The position numbers and the translations under genes are program-made. DNA of 64,000 bases from NCBI RefSeq assembly GCF_003730195.1, contig NZ_QWGG01000004.1:186001-250000 (forward strand), read 5' to 3'. This DNA comes from Halosimplex salinum. Its GTDB lineage: Archaea > Halobacteriota > Halobacteria > Halobacteriales > Haloarculaceae. The notes under the pieces were generated by a model that was not told where the DNA came from, did not search any database, and worked only from the letters and a program-made list of their open reading frames with translations. The first letter of the stretch is position 1. Every line of letters starts with the position of its first letter. This document shows positions 1 to 8,095 of this stretch, one piece after another.

Positions 1-119
1 TCTGCCCGTCGCGGCCTCGGTCGGCCGAGCGCGCGTTCGGCGCGGGCCGCCACGTGCCGACCAGTTACGATTTCCTCCCGACCAGTTGCTTTTTCCTCGG
101 GGCGGGCGCACCCGGCCGT

Positions 120-737
120 ATGGCCCAGTCCCAGTACGACCCCGCCCTCCCGCGGGTCCCGCCCGTCGTCGGACTCGCCGCCGTCGTCGTCGCGTTCGGC
201 GGCGTCTCCTACGCGATGATCGCCGCGCCCTGGTTCTCGCCGTTCGTCAACGCCCTCTCGGATCTCGGCGCTCGCGGCGCTGTCACGGCCCCGATCTTCA
301 ACGGTTCCCTCCTCGTCGGCGGCGCGCTCGGCGTCGGCTTCGTCGTCTCCGTCCTCGCCGACACCGACCACCCGATCCGCACCGCCGGCGCTCTCTTCGG
401 CCTGCTCGCGATGGCCTTCATGGCCCTCGTCGGCGTGTTTCCGCTCCCGCATCCCCTCCACGGCGTCGTCGCCATCCCCTTCTTCCTCTTCCTGACGCTC
501 GCCGTCCTCCTCTGGGGCGCCGGCGACTACGCCGACGACCGGCCGGTTCGAGGGCTCGTCCTCGTGCTCGCCGGCGTCCTCCACCTCGTCTCGTGGGCCT
601 GGTGGGCGCTCTTCCCCTGGTTCCCGCCCGGTATCGCCATCCCGGAACTCGTCGGCTCCGTCGCGTTCGCGCTCTGGGGCGGCTGGATCGCCGTCGACGA
701 ACTCCGCCGGTTGCGCGTCGAGCGCGACCGACTCTGA
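120..737 (+). CDS. DUF998 family membrane protein
   Basis: A protein of about 205 aa with six or so hydrophobic segments and short loops. The segment PWFSPFVNALSDLG after the first membrane helix resembles the start of DUF998 integral membrane proteins. The ATG at 120 is preferred because it places the first hydrophobic helix about 15 residues in; reading further upstream adds only low-complexity residues. No enzymatic residues stand out and the molecular role of DUF998 proteins is not established. It faces a NUDIX gene on the opposite strand only 15 bp downstream, so the two are convergent and not an operon. Confidence 0.8.
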   Translation: MAQSQYDPALPRVPPVVGLAAVVVAFGGVSYAMIAAPWFSPFVNALSDLGARGAVTAPIFNGSLLVGGALGVGFVVSVLADTDHPIRTAGALFGLLAMAFMALVGVFPLPHPLHGVVAIPFFLFLTLAVLLWGAGDYADDRPVRGLVLVLAGVLHLVSWAWWALFPWFPPGIAIPELVGSVAFALWGGWIAVDELRRLRVERDRL

Positions 738-752
738 GCCGCGTGCGTCGGT

Positions 753-1190
753 TCAGTTCCGCTCGCGGACGGCGTCGGCCCGCTCGACGTAGCGCTCGGT
801 GAACGCAGGCACGTCCTCCCGGGCTCGGAGTTCGTCTTCGGTGAGCCAGTGGACCGCCGCGACTTCGTCCGTGGCCCGTGGGGTGGCTTCGCCGCTCTCG
901 TACTCGCAGAGCGTGACGATGTTGAGACACTGGTCGCCGGTGTCCGTCTCGAAGGTGCTGCTGCAGACGTACTCGACGGCGCCGACGTCGACACCGACCT
1001 CCTCGTGGATCTCGCGTCTGACCGTCGCTTCGAGCGCGTCGTCGGTTCCCGGCGGCGCTTCGAGTTTGCCACCGGGGAGGCCGAGGACGCCGGGTGCGTG
1101 GTCCTCGTCCGCTCCGCGCTCGATCAGGAGATACTCGTCGCCGCGCGCGACGACACCGTCCACGTTGACGACGTAGGCGTAGTCTTCCAT
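753..1190 (-). CDS. NUDIX hydrolase
   Basis: A protein of about 145 aa with a NUDIX box: LPGGKLEAPPGTDDALEATV followed by RREIHEEVGV, matching the RE-x2-EE-x-G metal-binding core that hydrolyses nucleoside diphosphates linked to another moiety. An insertion of a few residues (PPGTDD) lengthens the first loop. The ATG at 1190 (MEDYAYVVN) is chosen over an in-frame ATG at 1253 because an AT-rich TATA-like box on this strand lies at about 1253-1259, so transcription should begin near 1228. The substrate cannot be told from sequence. The gene stands alone. Confidence 0.82.
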   Translation of the reverse strand: MEDYAYVVNVDGVVARGDEYLLIERGADEDHAPGVLGLPGGKLEAPPGTDDALEATVRREIHEEVGVDVGAVEYVCSSTFETDTGDQCLNIVTLCEYESGEATPRATDEVAAVHWLTEDELRAREDVPAFTERYVERADAVRERN

Positions 1191-1396
1191 CTCGTCCCTC
1201 GTCTGGTATGTGGTCGATAATCGCTCTTGTGTGTTCGCGCCGAGTGTGCCCATTTATTACGGCCGTTCACGGTCGTTTCGCCCGCTCTCGGGGGCTGTAA
1301 TCGAGGAACTACTCCGACCTGCTCTCGCAGGCTGGTGGAGACTCGCACGATGCCGGCGCGGCACGAGAGGGGCGACAGCGCGCGCCGGTTCCGAAG

Positions 1397-2500
1397 TCAG
1401 AGCGCGTCGAGCAGTGCGTCGATATCGTCGGCGGTGTTGAACACGTGGACGGAGACGCGGACGGTCCCGGTCGGCGGGATGTCTCGCACGCGGATCCCCT
1501 CGTCGACGAGTCGCTGGGCGACCTCGATCGGGTCGTCGGCCCTGAACGAGACGAGGCCGGACTCGTAGGACTCCGCGGAGACGAGGCGGTCGCCCAGTCC
1601 GTCCTTGAGGCGGTCGGTCAGTCGCTCGACGCGGTCGGCGATGGTGTCGAAGCCCACGTCCTCGATGGTCGCGATGCCCTCGCGAAGGCCGGCGTACGGC
1701 ACCGGCGAGACGCTCCCGATCTCGAACCGCCGGGCGTCGGGCTTGAGCGGTGCCGGGTCGGCCTCGGGATCCTCGACGCCCATGTAACCGACCTGTGCGG
1801 GTTCGAGGGGCTGTGCGAACTCGTCGTCGACGTGGAGGAAGCCGGTGCCGGTGGGGGCCAGCAGCCACTTGTGGCCGGCCGCCGCGACGGCGTCTGCGCC
1901 CCAGGCCTCGACGTCGACGGGGCGCTGACCGACCGACTGGACGGCGTCGACGAGCACGCGTGCGCCGGCATCCTGCGCGACGTCCGTGAGCTCGGTGACG
2001 GGAAGCCGGGCGCCGTCGGTCCACGTCAGGGAGCTGAAGAGTGCGAGTTTCGCGTCGGCGACGGCGGATTTCCACTCGTCGCGGTCGACGTCGCCGCCGA
2101 CCGCGTCGACGACGCGCACTTCGATGCCGTGCGTGTCGCGGAGGCGCTGCCAGGGGAGGATCCCGGCGGAGTGCTCCTGGTCGGTGCGGACGACCACGTC
2201 GCCGGGCTCCCAGTCCATCGCGGCGGCGATGCGTCCGATGCCGTCGGTCGTACTCTGGGTGAGCGCGACGGACTCGGGGTCGGCGCCGAGGTGGTCGGCG
2301 ACGACTTCGCGGGTCTCGTCGAGCGATTCGAACAGGGCGCCGTAGGTGCCCGCGCCGGCGGGCGCCTCGTACTCGTGGTATTCCAGCGCGGCCTCGGTGG
2401 CATCGACGACCCGACGGGGGCTCGGTCCGCCCGCACCGGTGTTGAGGTAGACGGCCTCGTCGAGCGCCGGGATGTCCGCGCGGAGTTCCTCGGGCGTCAT
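1397..2500 (-). CDS. Class V aminotransferase (cysteine desulfurase-like)
   Basis: A 367-aa PLP-dependent fold-type I enzyme. The N-terminal YLNTGAGGPSPRRVVDA segment, the mid-protein VLVDAVQSVGQRPVDVE and the Schiff-base lysine in AAGHKWLLAPTGTG are typical of the class V family that includes cysteine desulfurases, selenocysteine lyases and isopenicillin-epimerase-like proteins. The flexible cysteine loop needed by true desulfurases is not obvious near the C-terminus, so the substrate is uncertain. The start at 2500 (MTPEELRADIPAL) is where family similarity begins; longer frames upstream are Arg/Ser-rich and run into repeat copy A. No Suf partners are adjacent. Confidence 0.85.
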   Translation of the reverse strand: MTPEELRADIPALDEAVYLNTGAGGPSPRRVVDATEAALEYHEYEAPAGAGTYGALFESLDETREVVADHLGADPESVALTQSTTDGIGRIAAAMDWEPGDVVVRTDQEHSAGILPWQRLRDTHGIEVRVVDAVGGDVDRDEWKSAVADAKLALFSSLTWTDGARLPVTELTDVAQDAGARVLVDAVQSVGQRPVDVEAWGADAVAAAGHKWLLAPTGTGFLHVDDEFAQPLEPAQVGYMGVEDPEADPAPLKPDARRFEIGSVSPVPYAGLREGIATIEDVGFDTIADRVERLTDRLKDGLGDRLVSAESYESGLVSFRADDPIEVAQRLVDEGIRVRDIPPTGTVRVSVHVFNTADDIDALLDAL

Positions 2501-2611
2501 GTCCGAGTCGACGGACCGAATCCCGTTAAACCACCCGTCACACGACTGGCACGCTGGCCGCTCGCCGACGGTTGTACTCACTGGTAGTGATCGAGTGAGT
2601 AGGGGAGCGGT

Positions 2612-3135
2612 GCGGTGGCGCGCGCTGGCTCGCGTTTCATCGCGAGCCGTAGTCGTGCGAGGTCTTCGTGAACGGAGTGAACGAAGGCTCGGAAGACGAC
2701 CGAAGGGAGTCTTCCGGTGGACGAGTGAGCCGAAGGCGAACAAGTCGGCTGGGGAGGTGTGAGGCCGTCTGCGCTGCCGTGCGGAGCGGTCGTCGTTTCC
2801 TGGTGGACTGAAAGGGCGAGGCGCGCGTGGCGCGACTAGTGAGGGACCGTCGGTCCCTCATACCATGCGAACGGGCGGCTTCGCCGCCCGTGAGCAGACG
2901 CAGGGAGCGCCACGGCTGGCCGAACGGCGACCGGCAGGAGCCGTGAGGCGCTCGCGTTCAGTTCAGTCGTCTGAGCAGGCACTATCGGAGTGAGCGAAGC
3001 GAACGGAGATATCCTGCTCAGCGACCGCGAGCGGGCCGAGGGCTTTCGTCGCCTGCGGTCTCCTGCGGTCGAGCCAACTCAGAGCGAGCGGATCGAGGGT
3101 TTACAACGCATGCTGTCGACTGGGGCTGAACCACC
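2612..3135 (+). repeat. Dispersed structured non-coding element, copy A
   Basis: This is the longest copy of an element found five times in the window and it fills most of the 724-bp gap between divergent genes. In order it has: a hairpin GGCTCGCG/CGCGAGCC (2627-2648) inside a GC outer stem; an optional GGAAGAC/GTCTTCC hairpin (2691-2715); the invariant block TCGGCTGGGGAGGTGTGAGG (2745-2764); GGACTGAAAGGGCGAG (2805-2820); extra hairpins near 2850-2890; and a 9-bp stem CTGAGCAGG/CCTGCTCAG (2971-3021) enclosing conserved CTAT and ATAT. The 3' module occurs about twice. No frame in it looks protein-coding. Both boundaries are approximate. Confidence 0.8.
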
Positions 3136-3224
3136 TCCTAGCGAGCACGCGACTCCGATCACCGTCTCACCGACCGATGGAGAGCGACGCCGGGCATTAA
3201 GCCCCGGACGGCCGAAGCGCCGGC

Positions 3225-3614
3225 ATGGAGTTCGATCACGCGGGCATCGCGACCGACGACCGCGATACCCTCATCGACCTGTACGGCACGCTGTTCGACG
3301 CCTCAGTCGCCCACGAGGAGACGTTCGGCGAACTGCGAGTCGCCTTCCTCGACCTGGGAAACGGCTACTTCGAGTTGCTCGAACCGACCGACGACGCCGA
3401 GGGCCCGATCCCCAACTATCTCGATAAACGGGGGCCGGGCGTTCACCACCTCGCGCTCCGCACCGACGACATCGACGACGCGCTCGACGCCGCGCGCGCC
3501 GCGGGCGTCTCCCTCATCGACGAGGAACCGCGGCCGGGCGCGTGGGGCCACGACGTCGCCTTCCTCCACCCCGGATCGACCGGCGGCGTCCTGATCGAGT
3601 TCGTCGAGCACTGA
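3225..3614 (+). CDS. mce: Methylmalonyl-CoA epimerase
   Basis: A 129-aa vicinal-oxygen-chelate (glyoxalase-fold) protein of the usual epimerase length. It interconverts (S)- and (R)-methylmalonyl-CoA between propionyl-CoA carboxylase and methylmalonyl-CoA mutase. Visible family features are FDHAGIATDD at the start (metal-binding His5), FLDLGNGYFELLEP in the first half, GPGVHHLALRTDDI in the middle and GVLIEFVEH at the end, giving the two paired beta-alpha-beta-beta-beta modules. Partners PccB, the biotin carboxylase/BCCP subunit and BirA lie elsewhere in this window; the mutase is not present here. The promoter must lie in or just after repeat copy A. Confidence 0.92.
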   Translation: MEFDHAGIATDDRDTLIDLYGTLFDASVAHEETFGELRVAFLDLGNGYFELLEPTDDAEGPIPNYLDKRGPGVHHLALRTDDIDDALDAARAAGVSLIDEEPRPGAWGHDVAFLHPGSTGGVLIEFVEH

Positions 3615-3653
3615 GCGGGATCGATGTCGGACGCCCGCCGAGACGCGGAGCGG

Positions 3654-4343
3654 CTACCCCGGCAGCAGGTCCCCGAGCGCCGCACCGATCGCCATCGGGA
3701 CGAGCGCGACGCTGACCTGACAGACCGCGAGCCACGGCTCCGCCCAGTCGATGCGACCCCAGGCGGTCATCACGACGAGCGCGGTCAGGAGCGGGATGGT
3801 GAGCACGCCGAGTAACTTCCGCGGGAGAACACCGAGGATCGGGTTGTGGACGCGCACGTCCTGGAAGTCCGCCACGTAGAGAATTCCGAGGACGAGGGCG
3901 ACTGTCAGCACGTTCGTGAGGAGGAAGTAGTGCGGGCGCTGGGATAAGAACAGTCCGACCTCCTCGGTCCCGCCCTCGACGAACATCGGGATGCCGAAGA
4001 GGAGCGCGCCCAGCAGCGACTCGGCGGCGTCGCTCCGGTCGAACCCGAAGACGACGCGCCCGAACACCGCGGGCTCCTGTACGTCCATCATCATCCGCAT
4101 CGTCTCGCGGACCTGCTCGCGCTCCTCGTGCGAGTCGACGGTCTCCTCGAGTTGCTCGAGTTCGTCGAAGAGGTCGCCCATGTCCGGGTCGCCGTCGTCA
4201 CCTGACTTCGCCGACGGCGCTCCGGCCGGGCGTCTCCCTCCCCCGCCCCCGTCCCAGTCGTCCGGGATCTCGCCTTCGCTGTACCACTGGTCGTCGTCGA
4301 ACTCGTCGGTCCGACTCCGGCGCTCCTCGCTCCGGTCGCTCAT
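3654..4343 (-). CDS. DUF2391-like integral membrane protein
   Basis: A 229-aa protein. Residues 1-85 form a soluble, highly acidic and Gly-rich tail with a predicted coiled helix (DLFDELEQLEETVDSHEERE). Residues 110-229 hold about four hydrophobic helices. The layout resembles haloarchaeal DUF2391/TIGR02587 membrane proteins, whose function is unknown. Its start overlaps the stop of the upstream dehydrogenase gene by 4 bp (ATGA), so the two are probably translationally coupled on one transcript. Nothing in the sequence suggests a substrate or an enzymatic role. Confidence 0.72.
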   Translation of the reverse strand: MSDRSEERRSRTDEFDDDQWYSEGEIPDDWDGGGGGRRPAGAPSAKSGDDGDPDMGDLFDELEQLEETVDSHEEREQVRETMRMMMDVQEPAVFGRVVFGFDRSDAAESLLGALLFGIPMFVEGGTEEVGLFLSQRPHYFLLTNVLTVALVLGILYVADFQDVRVHNPILGVLPRKLLGVLTIPLLTALVVMTAWGRIDWAEPWLAVCQVSVALVPMAIGAALGDLLPG

Positions 4344-5320
4344 CCCTCACCCGGTCCGACGGGGCCGTCGTCGGGGCCGGGGGAGTCGTCGTCGGGTTCC
4401 GCCTGGTCTTCGGGGTCGACGGGCGTCTCCGCCCGCAGGTCCGGCGTCGGGTCGGGGTCGCTCGGTTCGGTCGGCTCGCCGCCCTCCCAGACGTAGAACC
4501 CCTCGCCGGTCTTGCGGCCCAGTTGGCCGGCGGCGACCTTCTCCCGGAGGACGGGCGGCGGCGTGAACCGGTCGCCGAGCGAGTCGGCGAGGTGGTCCAG
4601 CGCGTCGAGCGTGACGTCGAGGCCCCGTTCGTCCGCGGCGGCGAGCGGCCCGACCGGGTGGTCGTGGCCCGCGGTCGTCGCGCGGTCGACCGCCTCGACG
4701 CCCGCCGCCCGGTCGTCTATCATCTGCATCGCCTCGACGGCGAGCGCGAGTCCGAGTCGCGTCGCCGCGAAACCCGGCGTGTCCCGCACGACGATGGCCT
4801 CGAGACCGAGTCCGTCGACGAACGAGACGGCCGCGTCCCGCGTCGGTTCGGTCGTCTGCTCGGCGACGACGACCTCGACCAGCGGCGCGTCGGGGGGGTC
4901 GACGAAGTGCAACCCGACGGCGCGACCGGGGTTCTTGAGGCCGGCCGCGACGGCCGTGACCGACACCGCGGCGCCGCTGGTCGCGATGAGCGTCGCCTCG
5001 TCGACGTGCTCCTCCACGTCGGCGAACAGGTCGCGTCGCTCGGCGCGGTCGGCGTCCGTCGCCTCGATCACGAGGTCGGCGTCGGCGACGGCGCCGGCCA
5101 GGCCGGTCGTCGCTTCGATACGGTCGTCCGCCTCGTCGCGCGCGCCGGCGGCCAGGTCTCCGGCCGCCACGGCGTTGTCGAGCCCCGCGCCGACCGCGTC
5201 GATGGCGTCCATGACGACGTTCGCGTCGTCGTCGTGGAGTGTCACGCCGTGGCCAGCGGCGGCGCACGACTGCGCGATTCCCCGGCCCGCCGCGCCCGCG
5301 CCCAGTACGGCAACGTCCAT
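4340..5320 (-). CDS. 3-hydroxyacyl-CoA dehydrogenase family protein
   Basis: A 326-aa protein with the FadB/Hbd architecture. The N-terminal Rossmann fold carries VAVLGAGAAGRGIAQSCAAA (GxGxxGxG), the substrate-site His sits in GLHFVDPPDAPLVEVV, and a helical C-terminal dimerisation domain ends in RKTGEGFYVW. It would oxidise 3-hydroxyacyl-CoA with NAD in beta-oxidation or a related path. The usual Asn after the catalytic His motif (HFFNP) is Asp here (HFVDP), which could affect activity. The last 50 residues are an acidic Pro/Asp tail. The start at 5320 puts the Rossmann fold at residue 2. A MaoC hydratase is divergent 110 bp away, in keeping with acyl-CoA metabolism. Confidence 0.87.
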   Translation of the reverse strand: MDVAVLGAGAAGRGIAQSCAAAGHGVTLHDDDANVVMDAIDAVGAGLDNAVAAGDLAAGARDEADDRIEATTGLAGAVADADLVIEATDADRAERRDLFADVEEHVDEATLIATSGAAVSVTAVAAGLKNPGRAVGLHFVDPPDAPLVEVVVAEQTTEPTRDAAVSFVDGLGLEAIVVRDTPGFAATRLGLALAVEAMQMIDDRAAGVEAVDRATTAGHDHPVGPLAAADERGLDVTLDALDHLADSLGDRFTPPPVLREKVAAGQLGRKTGEGFYVWEGGEPTEPSDPDPTPDLRAETPVDPEDQAEPDDDSPGPDDGPVGPGEG

Positions 5321-5430
5321 ACACCCCATGCGAGCGCCTACCCGATTAAGCGTTTTCGCCTCGGCGGGTCCGCGCGGCGTCCCTTCTCCCACCCCCCGAG
5401 TTATGCTGTTTGCGCGCCAACACGTCGCGT

Positions 5431-5892
5431 ATGCCGTACAGCTACGAACCGCAGTACTTCGAGGAGTTCGAGGCGGGCCAGACCTTCGAGAGCGTCGGGC
5501 GCACCGTCACGGAGGCTGATTTCGTCCTGCACTCGGCCTTCTCCGGCGACTGGACGGAGCTGCACACCAACGCGGAGTACGCCGAGGACGGACCGTTCGA
5601 CGAGCGCGTCGCGCAGGGGCCGATGACGTTCGTCCTGGCGACGGGGTTCGTCTACCGCTGTGGCTTCCTCGAACGCCGCGTCGTCGCCTTCCTCGGGATG
5701 AACTACATGGACATCCCCGCACCGGTGTACGCCGGCGACACCGTCTCCGCCGAGTTCGAGGTGACCGAGACGCGCGACGTCTCCAGTCGCGACGACGCCG
5801 GGCTCGTCGTCCTCGACAGCGATATGGCGAACCAGGACGGTGAGTCCGTGTTCGCCGGCGACATGAAGTTCCTCGTGAAGCGCCGGAACTGA
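5431..5892 (+). CDS. MaoC-like (R)-specific acyl-CoA dehydratase
   Basis: A 153-aa single hot-dog-domain protein of the MaoC family, which hydrates trans-2-enoyl-CoA. The hydratase motif is DWTELHTNAEYA (Asp and His five residues apart), followed by RVAQGPMTFVLATGF, which forms the central helix end, and PVYAGDTVSAEFEV in the beta-sheet. ATG 5431 (MPYSYEPQYFEEF) is chosen because the family starts with the F-E-D/E-F-E-x-G segment; an upstream ATG at 5410 adds seven residues without similarity. It is divergent from the hydroxyacyl-CoA dehydrogenase gene, so they could act on successive acyl-CoA intermediates. Confidence 0.87.
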   Translation: MPYSYEPQYFEEFEAGQTFESVGRTVTEADFVLHSAFSGDWTELHTNAEYAEDGPFDERVAQGPMTFVLATGFVYRCGFLERRVVAFLGMNYMDIPAPVYAGDTVSAEFEVTETRDVSSRDDAGLVVLDSDMANQDGESVFAGDMKFLVKRRN

Positions 5893-6116
5893 GCCGACGG
5901 GACCGACCGAGGCGCGTCCGTCCGCCGGGTTCCTACCGAACGAACAGAACGACCCGCCCACGGCCACCCGGGGAACGTCGTCGTCGTACGCATGTCAGAC
6001 ACGTGTCTCCAGTCCGACCCTGCCCGCAGATACCCCGTATTCGAACGCCCTATACCCGAATATGTGCGATCGGTCCCGTTGTGTCGGCTGACATGCGACG
6101 AAAGGGTGGCGAAGGG

Positions 6117-6122
6117 TTTATA
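6117..6122 (+). promoter_or_regulatory. TATA box of the TFB gene
   Basis: TTTATA, preceded by purines (GAAGGG) like a BRE, ends 30 nt before the ATG at 6152. This is the spacing expected for a nearly leaderless haloarchaeal transcript. A second AT-rich stretch (TATATAAG, near 6140) is too close to the ATG to be the box. Confidence 0.7.
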
Positions 6123-6151
6123 CGTCCCCAAAATTTGTCTATATAAGAACA

Positions 6152-6322
6152 ATGGAACGGCCGAGCCGCCAGCGCGAGCGCGTGGAGTCCGAGGAAAAAG
6201 AGGAGGAAACAGCGGACGAACAGGCCGAACAGCAGGAGTGTCCGGAGTGTGAGTCGTGCGCCCGCGGGCCCAGCGCCGGCGGCGGGGGGGGGGTGTGCGG
6301 GGGCAGGGGGGGGCTGCCTTAA
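6152..6322 (+). pseudogene. N-terminal part of interrupted TFB gene
   Basis: This is the real start of the TFB gene: a charged N-terminus (MERPSRQRERVESEEKEEE) and the first zinc-ribbon cysteine pair, CPEC. After CPECES the sequence turns into a G-rich tract with runs of eight to ten G and reaches an in-frame TAA at 6320-6322. Intact TFBs have about 17 residues between the first and second cysteine pairs. Here the gap is about 46 codons, so roughly 90 bp look inserted or garbled. The frame on both sides is the same. It may be a true lesion or a sequencing/assembly error in a G-rich region. Confidence 0.7.
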
Positions 6323-6328
6323 ACGCGG

Positions 6329-7216
6329 GTGGGGGGGGTGTTTTTGTGGGCGGCGCTCGCCCGGCGCGCGCACGGCGGCGAGGTAGTGTGCGAGGACTGC
6401 GGTCTCATCATCGACGAGGGCAACATCGACCGCGGGCCGGAGTGGCGAGCGTTCAATCACAGCGAACGACAGGAGAAATCGCGGGTGGGCGCGCCGACCA
6501 CCCAGACGATGCACGACAAGGGGCTGACCACCCAGATCGACTGGAAGGACAAGGACGCCTACGGGCGCTCCCTGTCCTCCGAGAAGCGCAGTCAGATGCA
6601 CCGCCTGCGCAAGTGGCAGGAGCGCATCCGAACGAAAGACGCCGGCGAGCGCAACCTCCAGTTCGCGCTCTCCGAGATCGACCGCATGGCCTCGGCGCTG
6701 GGCGTCCCGCGCTCGGTCCGCGAGGTCGCGTCGGTCATCTATCGCCGCGCGCTCGACGAAGACCTCATCCGCGGCCGGTCCATCGAGGGCGTCGCCACCG
6801 CCTGTCTGTACGCCGCCTGCCGACAGGAGGACATCCCGCGCAGCCTCGAGGAGGTCTCCGAGGTCTCCCGCGTCGAGCAGAAGGAGATCGGCCGGACCTA
6901 TCGCTACGTGGCACAGGAACTCAGTCTCAAGATGGAGCCGGTCGACCCGAAGCAGTACGTCCCCCGCTTCGTCTCCGAGCTGGAACTCAGCGAGGAAGTA
7001 CAGGCGAAAGCCAACGAGATCATCGACGTCACCGCCGAGAAGGGCCTGCTCTCGGGCAAGTCCCCGACCGGCTACGCCGCCGCGGCCATCTACGCGGCCT
7101 CGCTGCTCTGCAACGAGAAGAAGACCCAGCGCGAGGTCGCCGACGTGGCCCAGGTGACGGAAGTCACCATTCGGAACCGGTACCAGGAACAGATCGAAGC
7201 GATGGGCATCCACTGA
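6329..7216 (+). CDS. tfb: Transcription initiation factor TFB (5'-interrupted)
   Basis: From about 6380 this reads as a canonical archaeal TFB. It has the second zinc-ribbon pair CEDCG, the B-finger segment GPEWRAFNH and [17 protein letters not shown], then two cyclin-like repeats: about [19 protein letters not shown] to [13 protein letters not shown], and KYVPRF-like [13 protein letters not shown] to [14 protein letters not shown] bridges TBP-bound promoter DNA and RNA polymerase. A GTG at 6329 is in frame but is an artificial start: the true ATG is 6152, and a stop lies between them. If the DNA is correct, the product would lack a working zinc ribbon and so should not recruit polymerase normally. 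Haloarchaea usually carry several tfb copies. Confidence 0.85.
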   Translation: MGGVFLWAALARRAHGGEVVCEDCGLIIDEGNIDRGPEWRAFNHSERQEKSRVGAPTTQTMHDKGLTTQIDWKDKDAYGRSLSSEKRSQMHRLRKWQERIRTKDAGERNLQFALSEIDRMASALGVPRSVREVASVIYRRALDEDLIRGRSIEGVATACLYAACRQEDIPRSLEEVSEVSRVEQKEIGRTYRYVAQELSLKMEPVDPKQYVPRFVSELELSEEVQAKANEIIDVTAEKGLLSGKSPTGYAAAAIYAASLLCNEKKTQREVADVAQVTEVTIRNRYQEQIEAMGIH

Positions 7217-7363
7217 TAGGCGCCGCGCCGACCCGGTGACCGGCTTCGTTCGTCCGACATCGACGGCCGACTGCCGTCGACTTCCTTCTCCACGCACCGA
7301 CCGGTGAGCGACAGGTATCGCGGTCGCTGGGCGGCGTTCTACCCCGAAAAGACGTCTCCGCCG

Positions 7364-8092
7364 TCAGTCGGCGGTCGCCGCGCCCTCGCCGACGGCGGCG
7401 TCGACCTCGGCCGTCTCGTCGCTGGCGGCGGCCATGCTGGCGAAGTCGTTGATCGCGATGAGGCCGAAGCCGACCTTCGCGACCACGTCGATGTACGTGA
7501 CGACGAGCGCCGACGTCTCGGTGTCCATGAGGCCGACGCCCGCGGGTGCGAGCACCCAGATCACCGGGTACACCAGCCAGAGGACGACGACGAACGACCT
7601 GAGCTTGCGGAACAGGCTCGCGACGTCGTCCGATTCCTCGGCCGCGAGCGCTTCCGCGTCGGTGAACAACAGATACACGACCGCCGCGAAGCAGACGCTC
7701 CCGACCAGGTACAGCAGCCAGTTCAGCGGCGCGGACAGCGTCGCGCCGACGAACCCGAAGACGACGGTCAGCGCCTGGAGCGTCGCCAGCCGTGCGACGA
7801 GCGCGGTCGACGCACCGACGACGAGCGCGATGACCGCCACGTGGATCGGCGTCGTGAGGAGCCAGTCGACGTACCGGGGGACGTAGACGACGGACCCGCT
7901 GGCCGTCGTGAGTCCCCCGAGTCCGATCGCCATCGCTCCGTAGGCGACCGCGGCGATACCGGGGACGATCGCTGTGAGAGCGAGTATCCGTCGTCGTTCC
8001 GTCGGGACCAGCGTCACGCCGTAGGCCAGCATGACCGTCCCGACGACCATCCCGAGCGTGCCGATGGTGAACCAGGTTGTAATTCCGAGCAT
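7364..8092 (-). CDS. sop2: Sensory rhodopsin II
   Basis: A 242-aa seven-helix retinal protein. Helix C has VPRYVDWLLTTP with Arg73 and the Schiff-base counter-ion Asp76. Helix F has VVLWLVYPVIW with Trp172 and Tyr175. Helix G has YIDVVAKVGFG with Asp202 and retinal Lys206. The proton-donor position is non-acidic (Val87), as in sensory types. Overall it reads like Natronomonas SRII, and it sits 3 bp after its transducer gene, the standard htrII-sopII operon. Odd: the residue before the retinal lysine is Ala205, where SRII proteins normally have Thr or Ser, a position known to matter for signalling. The C-terminus is acidic and Ala-rich. Confidence 0.92.
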   Translation of the reverse strand: MLGITTWFTIGTLGMVVGTVMLAYGVTLVPTERRRILALTAIVPGIAAVAYGAMAIGLGGLTTASGSVVYVPRYVDWLLTTPIHVAVIALVVGASTALVARLATLQALTVVFGFVGATLSAPLNWLLYLVGSVCFAAVVYLLFTDAEALAAEESDDVASLFRKLRSFVVVLWLVYPVIWVLAPAGVGLMDTETSALVVTYIDVVAKVGFGLIAINDFASMAAASDETAEVDAAVGEGAATAD

Positions 8093-8095
8093 TGT

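Noticed and set aside
86-95. T-rich tract near the left edge as a terminator
   Set aside because: The upstream gene is outside the window, so its association cannot be judged.
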